Below, one piece after another: positions 57,418-64,000 of a stretch of 64,000 nt of DNA. Source of the DNA: Cylindrobasidium torrendii FP15055 ss-10 (lineage: Eukaryota; Basidiomycota; Agaricomycetes; Agaricales; Physalacriaceae). Every line of letters begins with the position of its first letter. Position 1 is the stretch's first letter. The notes beneath the pieces were generated by a model. The model was given only the letters and a program-made list of their open reading frames with translations, did not search any database and was not told where the DNA came from. Where the stretch lies: the NCBI GenBank assembly GCA_000934385.1, contig KN880456.1:1-64000 (forward strand). The letters are read 5' to 3'. A program made the translations under genes and the position numbers.

Positions 57418-58646
57418 ATGGTGTCTCTTGTCTCTCTTGTTGCTGTCGTCTTTGTAGCCGCTAGCGCGTCCGCCGCGTCCCTTTCTTTGGAAGTCACTGG
57501 TATGCACTACTAGTATTCCCTGTACATTGGCTAACTGCTCCAAGGCGCCGAATCGGTTGTTGGGGCGAACAACCTCGAGATCTCCACGACGCTCACGAAC
57601 GACGGAGACAGCGAGCTCAAGATTCTAAACGATCCGAACAGCATATTGGACACCTTCCCGGCTAATAGCTTTGTCGTTGAAAGCGAATCTGGCTCGCCAA
57701 GCTTCATCGGAGCAAAGGTCAAGTACTCTCTCGAGGCCGCCGCCGCCGAAGGCGCATACACAGTACTCGCTCCCGGCGAGTCGGTCACCGTCACCCACAA
57801 CCGTTAGTCTCGTCCCACCACTCCTACGCCACTCCCATTGATGCTGTCACTTAGTGGGCCATGCGTACAACTTTAGTGTCCCCGGCGAAGGCGCATACGA
57901 CATTCAACCCTCGAATGTCTTCTATGTTGTCGACGACTCTGGCTCGGTTTCTTCAATCACGGCCGATACCCCCACCGCCCACAAGATGCAGCTTTCCGGC
58001 ACCTTGGCTGTTGAAAGTCCCCACCTTTCCAAGCGGATCGCGTACAACGGCTGCTCCGCTGACCGCCAGACCCTCATCGTCGCAGCGGCTAATGGAGCTA
58101 ATACCTACGCTGCTGGCGCCTATTCGTATGGCGTTCTCCCTCCATCGACTTTTCAGTGTGCTTACTTTAGCGTAGATACCTGCAGGGTATCGGTGCTACT
58201 ACTCCTCGCTACGCGTACTGGTTCGGCGCTTACAGTGGCGCCAACAAGGCCACAGTACAAGGGCACTACCAAAACATCGTCGCACACAACTTCCTAAACG
58301 ACTATACATATGACTGTACTTGTACCATGGCTGGCGTTTTCGCCTATGTTTACCCTACGAGGTACGTTTCCTTTGTGCTTTGACTCAAACACTGGCTTAC
58401 TTTCCATCCAGGTTTGGCACGATCTTCCTCTGCCCTGTGTTCTGGCAGACGACCACGCTCGGGACCGACTCGCGCGCTGGCACGCTCGTCCACGAGTCCT
58501 CCCATTTCAACATCATTGCTGGAACTCAGGACGTCGTCTATGGCCAGGCTGGTGCGCACAACCTCGCGCTGAGCAACCCAAATTCTGCCATCACCAACGC
58601 GGATAGCCATGAATATTTCGCGGAGAATACGCCTTTCCTAGCTTAG
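57418..58646 (+). CDS. Peptidyl-Lys metalloendopeptidase (M35, deuterolysin family), secreted
   Basis: A secreted zinc protease that cleaves before lysine, as in Grifola and Pleurotus. Signal peptide MVSLVSLVAVVFVAASASA, then a propeptide (SLSLEVTG, NNLEISTTLTNDGDSELK). The mature enzyme begins near AYNGCSADRQTLIVAAA. After introns at ~58.11-58.16 and ~58.36-58.41 kb come TPRYAYWFGAYSGANKATVQ, DCTCTMAGVFAYVYPT and CPVFWQ. The zinc site HESSHF is present, with the aspartate of the aspzincin motif in [12 protein letters not shown]. The C-terminus is [11 protein letters not shown]. The four cysteines of the mature domain that form the family's disulphides are visible. A second paralogue lies at the right edge of the window. 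Confidence 0.93.
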
Positions 58647-60091
58647 GTTAAAATTGTTGTTTACCACCATTGTTGTATCTTGCCCAATTTGACAGCGACT
58701 TGTGTTTGACACCTTTTTAACGTCTTGTTTCCCATTGTTGTCACCGATTGTCTTTGTAAGCACGGGCCAATCTGGAGATAGATCAAGCTTGATCTTGTGG
58801 CCACGACGCGCATCTCATGAAGCATAGTTTTGAGCCCAGGTGCCGGTTGAGCCGACTAGTGGGATTCATAGAGACTCCTCCGTGCACGCAAAGTGAACCA
58901 TGCTCTGGCGCCGCAATCGCGACGATTGCGACTCGGCGGTGATGCGAACGTACATTGCAATGAGTGCTAGATAAACGTACGCTACGCCGACATGAATACC
59001 TGGCGCAAGGCATGCGCTTCACCTGCACGACTACCATGAGGAGCCCGAGATACCATTCAGCACCATCGTCGCGCTGACACGAGGCTGCGACTGTCCCGAC
59101 TCCAAGGCCGTCGCTCAGCCCAGCGTATGGAGACGGACGCCGAACGAATCCTTGAAGTTGAAACCTGGAAGCATGTTATGGCTGGACCGCACCCGTCGAA
59201 CGTAAGGAGGATCCTTACGAACAATGAGAATGCCGCCGCCTCAACAGAACCCCCATTCGATCGGGCATGTACACCAGTCAGATTCACAAAGGCTGGACTG
59301 CTGATATGTATGTGAAAAGAACCTACGGCGCCTGCGATGCTATCCGTGTGCTAGCTGAGCATGTATCTAAGCGGCACAGACTGCGGAAAGAGGCGGGCGT
59401 ACAAGGATAGGATGTACACCCAGCGTCGACTCCAGATGCGAGAGGCTAGCTGCTCGGTAGGCCGCAATAATGATAGTCACTGAGACGCCGACATTTTCGC
59501 GTCCAGAGTCTCATGGGAACAACATGAGAATCATTTAGAAGGTCTTTGAGGTGAGGTCTTAGTTGGGTCTTAGTACGAGGATGTGATGGATGCTGATATT
59601 ACTTTAGCGTCGCTTCGCTGGAAGGAGATGGCGGCTATGGGTTTTCTTTACATCCTCTTCTGCTTGCTCGTGCGACGTACGAGAAAACCTGTGCTGACCA
59701 GGCAAGACGGTGTGAGGAATCAGGATTGTCCGAGGTAACCAATGGGAAGAGGAAGAGGTTAGATTCGATCGAATTCAGCATAGATAGTCGGCATCGCAAC
59801 CGCCCTGGATTCGAGTAGGCAGGTGTGAAAAGACACCTCTTGAGCGCACAGACAAAAAGAGCAGGCCTTATGCAAGAAAACTCTTTGTTTGAGGTCCTTA
59901 TGTAGGGGTGTGGCGGCCGTGTCCAAAAGGGGACGAGGAAGGGTTCGGTCAGGTGGAGCCAGTCACGTGAAGCAGGAACTGTTTGATGGCCTATTTTGGA
60001 CGCGACCGGTTGTCTTCTTGCCACCACTTGCTCCTCGGGCAGCTCATAGGACTTGTCCGTTTTCTCGTTCTTCTTCGCGGCGACCTGTATA
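58647..60091. other. Long intergenic region without a recognised gene
   Basis: About 1.4 kb with only short open frames. No transposon end, RNA gene or domain is recognised. Confidence 0.45.
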
Positions 60092-61328
60092 ATGAATCCT
60101 GTACGACTCGTCGACATCATGAGCACAGAAGAAGAGTACCAGTTTGTTCCCAGGGCGAAGGAGGTGCGTGCGACGATTCCAACATTGTCCTTTTCTCATC
60201 TTTCCACAGTTGAATAAACTCGAGTTCTACTGGGGACTCGAGCCGAACGCCATGTCGTCCGACGGCGAATTCGCATTCACTGAGCGCGGCAAGGTCCAGC
60301 TCTCGCCAGACGTCGTCGCCTGTCTCCGCGACGGTGATCACGCTCTACTCCCGTCCATGGACGCCCTTCGCAGCATGATTGACATTCACGAATGGAACTG
60401 CGAACATCCCACTACACGCCGAACAATCTCATTCTCCATCCCGAACCACCAATACACTCTGATTTCAACATGTTCGACAGAGTCGGGCAACTCCGCCAAC
60501 ATTACTCTTCCCATCCATCCCGCCTACGTCCTAGGCGCATCTTACCAACTCTTCACCAATGTCGACTTGTCCTCGGCGTCGGCTGAAATGGCTGAGCGCC
60601 TCGACCTGGTCCGCGAGCTCGCCGAATTCTACTTGCTCCAGCTTCCTGTCGCCGTCCGTCACGCCCCAGAATGGCAATCCCGAGGCATGTCTCCATCGCG
60701 TGTCAGCCCTCGTCGTCGACCAAGGTGTTACACACTTTCCATGCCAGCCGAAGATATCCTTCCTCTCATGATAGGCGCGCCAGACTACCTGCCAACTTCC
60801 CCGGTTGACATTGACGCCTACCTATCGTCGTCGGAGTCAGACGTTAGCAGTCTGTTCGAACCGCTTGACGAGTGTACAGACTCCGAATCCGACTCATATT
60901 CCCAGGAGCCGTGTAGGCCAATCGAGGAGGTCATGGCTAGTGTTCCCAAGTACTGTGTTCTGCCCCAGGACGACGACTCCGACGGTGACAACGAGCCAAC
61001 AACGAAAGTAGTTCCACGGCCGCGCAATGTTGAATACAAACCCAAAGGACTTTCATCAGCTTCTCCAACCAAAGCCAAACCTTCTCCTGCTAGAAAGGCG
61101 CGGCTGGTCCTGCCACCACCGTCGAAGACCCCCATTCGGCAACGCGCTCCCCCTCCGTCTCCTACACTTGCCCGCTCTATCAAGCCCATAGGGGTACCCA
61201 AACCTCCAATGACTCCCCCAACGCATCGTCGTTCATCTTCTGCCCCCACATTCACCCTCGCCACAAAACTCACGCCGACACGAAAGGCAGAGACTAGGGC
61301 CAAGCCCCCGACACGCTGGGTTCTGTAA
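60092..61328 (+). CDS. Hypothetical protein, proline/serine-rich C-terminus
   Basis: Two exons joined in phase 0 (KE/LNKLEFYWGL) over a short intron near 60.16-60.21 kb; about 395 residues. The N-terminal half (about residues 20-210) looks folded, with LEFYWGLEPNAMSSDGEFAF, ALRSMIDIHEWNC and a leucine-rich helix (AERLDLVRELAEFYLLQLPV). The rest is disordered: an acidic Ser/Glu stretch (SSSESDVSSLFEPL), then basic proline-rich sequence with several PxxP motifs. I do not recognise a family. A second in-frame ATG at residue 10 (MSTEEEYQF) is an alternative start. Confidence 0.65.
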
Positions 61329-62169
61329 CCCGCACGTACCTACATGCATATGTTTTATATCCACACATCCTCACCCCTACTTATCATGGCATCGTTCTCG
61401 ACTCTGGATATCACTGTATAGTATTTACTTCAACCATGTTTATGTGCTCTCATTTTACCATTTATTTATCTCCCTCGGCGCGCTAGGTGCCGATCGTCGC
61501 TCTCTCTACAGCTCTCGTTATTGCTTTTCCTATGGGCTACCTTCTTTATTTCATTATTTTTCACCTTAATCAGCGTACCCGACCGTTAACTTAAGTGGCA
61601 GGAGTTCTGCTATTCGTATTTTAACCTGTTGCTACCTTTCAAGGTAAGTAGATTTCGACCCGACAAGTGCGCTTTCAGCCCAAGTTGAAGATGAACAGAT
61701 TGATACCCATCGACGACGAAGCGATCACGAGGCTCAGAGTCGGGCACGAGGCGTGATAACACCTGGAAATCAGGTAGGTCATTAGTTCGACTATGCTCTG
61801 CAGCCGTCTGAATGCCTGCTCGAATTCAAGTTCCCCTTTTAGCATACTCTTAACCACGTATGTGTGGTTCATGGGAATTTTTGACGATCGGCAATGGCAA
61901 CTGCACATCTTTCAGTTTTACAAGCTTCAAGCTACAAGGTTGACATCCACCAACCGCACAATGACCAAATGTTTTGCCTGACTAAGGAATCTTCCCAATC
62001 CCGCCCTTTCCCTCGTCAGTATACACATTTCCCGATCCTCAGGGAATTGTCAGCTCCGTCGGTGGTGCCGGTGATCTATTGAACGGACGGACGACGCCGC
62101 ATCGTACAAAAGGCCAGTGCATGCTGCTTGTTCCCTCAAATTCTCTATCGTCCCCATCTAGTATTCTCG
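61329..62169. other. Intergenic region without a recognised gene
   Basis: AT- and pyrimidine-rich spacer between the hypothetical gene's 3' end and the oxidoreductase start. No gene, RNA or repeat seen. Confidence 0.45.
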
Positions 62170-63540
62170 ATGCCCGAACTCTTCGAACCTATCCAAGTCG
62201 GCCGGCTACAGCTCGCACACCGTGTCGTGATGCCACCCATGGCGCGCATGCGTATTGAAGACGGCGCACCTATCAACCCTTGGGCAAGCACATACTACTC
62301 ACAGCGTGCATCCGTTCCCGGGACACTCCTCATTGCTGAGGCGACCATTATCGCACCTCAAGCGGGCATGATCGACAATATCTCTGGGATTTGGTCGGAC
62401 AAGCAGATTGCGGCATGGAAAGAGGTGCATTCGCTCATAACTTCAGATTTGAAAGGGTCATAGAAACTTATTCATTATCTCTTACAGGTCGTGGACGCCG
62501 TACACGCCAAGGGCAGCTACATCTGCATGCAGATCGCTGCAACAGGCCGTGTGGCGAATTTGGACTACCTTAAATCGCTGGACCCGAAGTTCAAGGTCGT
62601 TGGACCATCCGCCATTCCATATGAGCCTGGTGCCCCTATCCCACATGCGCTGACAGTTGAAGAAATCGAAGAATACGTCGAGTGGTTCGGAAAGGCTGCA
62701 GAAAATGCCGTCTTGAAGGCAGGTTTCGATGGTACGCCGAGCTCCAAGCCTTTGCATTTATTCTTGCACTACCTGATGCTAACGTGAATGTAAAGGCGTA
62801 GAGATTCACGGAGCAAACGGATATCTCGTCGAACAGTTCCTGTCGCATAATGCAAACCAGCGTACGGACCAGTACGGTGGCAGCCCCGAACGGCGCGTCA
62901 AGTTTGCGGTCGATATCGTTGAGCGGGTGGCTCGAAGCATCGGTGAAGACCGTGTTAGCATCCGCGTTAGTCCCTGGAGTATCCGCTATGGTACGTCGTA
63001 TGGTCGACAGTCCCAACTCTACATAACTTCATTCGACAATAGGATTAGGCATGCCGGATCCCAAGCCCACATACACACATCTGGCGAGTGAGCTTAAGCG
63101 TCGTTTCCCGAATATGGCATGGATGCACGCTATCGAATCGCGCGTAGATGAGGAATTCCGGGATATCGACGTCCAGCCTGGGAAGTCAAACGACTTCCTC
63201 GTTGAAGCGTGGGCGCCGAAGCCCTTCATTCGTGCGGGTGGATTCGATGGGCCGCTGGCACTGGAGGCTGCTGACCGTTGGGATAATGTCCTTGTGTCGA
63301 TGGGAAGATGGTTTATTTCCAACGTGAGTGCCAAGTTCCTTGGATGAAGCATTGGATGAAGCAGAATGACTTTGCTGATTCAATGGGCAGCCCGATTTAC
63401 CAACTCGACTGAAGGAGGGGTATCCGTTGACGAAGTATATCCGTCCAACGTTCTACCTTCCTGGTGATACGACTGGGATAGGGTACACTGACTACACCTA
63501 TTTTTCAAACAAGGCGCAGATAGTCGTTGCCTCGTCTTGA
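62170..63540 (+). CDS. Old Yellow Enzyme family NAD(P)H:flavin oxidoreductase
   Basis: An FMN enzyme that reduces activated C=C bonds of enals and enones. The start MPELFEPIQVGRLQLAHRVV leads to the FMN-binding MPPMARMR. Introns near 62.42-62.49, 62.73-62.80, 62.99-63.04 and 63.33-63.39 kb rejoin in phase. Then VEIHGANGYLVEQFLSHNAN carries the substrate-binding His and Asn, DQYGGSPERR follows, and GRWFISN/PDLPTRLKEGYPL is the family's FMN-phosphate end. Final residues are AQIVVASS. The protein is close to the normal ~375-residue length. It is 26 kb from the terpene locus and is not evidently linked to it. Confidence 0.93.
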
Positions 63541-63798
63541 AGGTTTGTACCCTTGATTTCCCTCGACATGCGTTTAGACTGCTCTGTAATAGATAATGTA
63601 CTACTTGGATAGAGATTATTTTCGGACTGGGTTCAATGATATTGAAGCATATCTCATCGATTGACGATTGTTAAAGGACAAAAGCTCGGCCAGAAACCAT
63701 TCAATGCGTGATACAAAAAAAACCCGTTACATTTCACACAAATCCCAAAGGGTACACATTTTTGTTACAACAAGTTCCTCCTATACAGTTAAAGACAT

Positions 63799-64000
63799 TT
63801 ACGCCTTGGAGGGGGTGTTCTCCGCGAAGTACTCGTGGTTGTCGGCGTTGTCAATAGCGTTGGTGGGGTTGCTCAGAGCAAGGGAGTGAGCACTGGACTG
63901 GCCGTAGACGTGGTCGTCAGTGCCAGCAGTGGCAGTGAAGTGGGACGACTCGTGGATGAGGGTGCCCGCGCGCGAGTCAGTGCCGGTAGTCGTAGTCGAC
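63799..64000 (-). CDS. Peptidyl-Lys metalloendopeptidase (M35), partial at window edge
   Basis: The 3' end of a minus-strand gene; the rest lies beyond the window. The visible residues include [20 protein letters not shown] (zinc site HESSHF), [20 protein letters not shown] and the ending [12 protein letters not shown]. It is a close paralogue of the M35 gene at 57418-58646, in opposite orientation. Codons are strongly biased to C-ending forms, which may indicate high expression. It converges with the oxidoreductase gene. Confidence 0.93.
   Translation of the reverse strand, partial: STTTTGTDSRAGTLIHESSHFTATAGTDDHVYGQSSAHSLALSNPTNAIDNADNHEYFAENTPSKA

Noticed and set aside
62170..63540. Old Yellow Enzyme as a member of the terpene pathway
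   Set aside because: It lies 26 kb away with many unrelated genes between; position gives no support.
1..64000. CRISPR arrays, bacterial operons, rRNA genes or integrated virus
   Set aside because: No regularly spaced direct repeats, no rRNA sequence and no viral replicase or capsid motif were seen; gene structure is eukaryotic throughout.

Overview
The window looks like nuclear DNA of a filamentous basidiomycete, most likely an Agaricomycete. The genes are compact and rich in introns of about 45-65 nt with GT/AG (rarely GC/AG) borders. Several families are typical of mushroom fungi: an M35 peptidyl-Lys metalloendopeptidase, a basidiomycete-type sesquiterpene synthase with P450s, a Cin1-like intersectin, and an Agaricomycete-expanded family of unknown function. 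I reconstructed gene models by hand from splice signals and protein continuity. Outer limits are mostly firm; some inner splice sites are approximate.

Layout. 1-6 kb: a TAP-like alpha/beta hydrolase (-) and a TPR/CCCH zinc-finger protein (+). 6-9.3 kb: an SLC41/MgtE-type Mg2+ transporter bracketed by two identical, inverted tRNA-Gln(CTG) genes, then a 618-bp non-autonomous DNA transposon with TA target duplication. 9.3-12 kb: the urea transporter DUR3 (-) with four GATAAG sites upstream. 12.6-17.4 kb: a forkhead-like factor (-), a tiny ORF (-) and an APC amino-acid permease (+). 17.7-24.3 kb: one very large gene (-) for a Cin1/intersectin-like endocytic scaffold and Rho GEF. 24.7-27.6 kb: a small secreted protein with two repeat units and dibasic sites, a seven-TM protein and tRNA-Pro(AGG). 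27.9-36.2 kb: a probable sesquiterpenoid locus, P450 (-), SNX3 (+), terpene synthase (-), P450 (+). 36.3-41.4 kb: a VPS9-domain Rab5 GEF (-) and a protein kinase (+). 43-47.5 kb: two divergent members of one uncharacterised family. 48.4 kb: tRNA-Pro(CGG). 48.7-56.8 kb: a Zn2Cys6 transcription factor and a sterol-type glycosyltransferase. 57.4-64 kb: an M35 Lys-specific protease, an unknown proline/serine-rich protein, an Old Yellow Enzyme, and the 3' end of a second M35 protease at the window edge.

How genes may work together. The terpene synthase and its two mutually similar P450s form the clearest pathway: cyclisation of a prenyl diphosphate, then oxidation. SNX3, an endosomal sorting gene, lies inside this locus and probably is not part of it. 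DUR3, the amino-acid permease and the secreted proteases all fit nitrogen acquisition, but only DUR3 shows a dense GATA-factor signature. The least explained item is the repeat-containing secreted peptide precursor at 24.67-25.15 kb.
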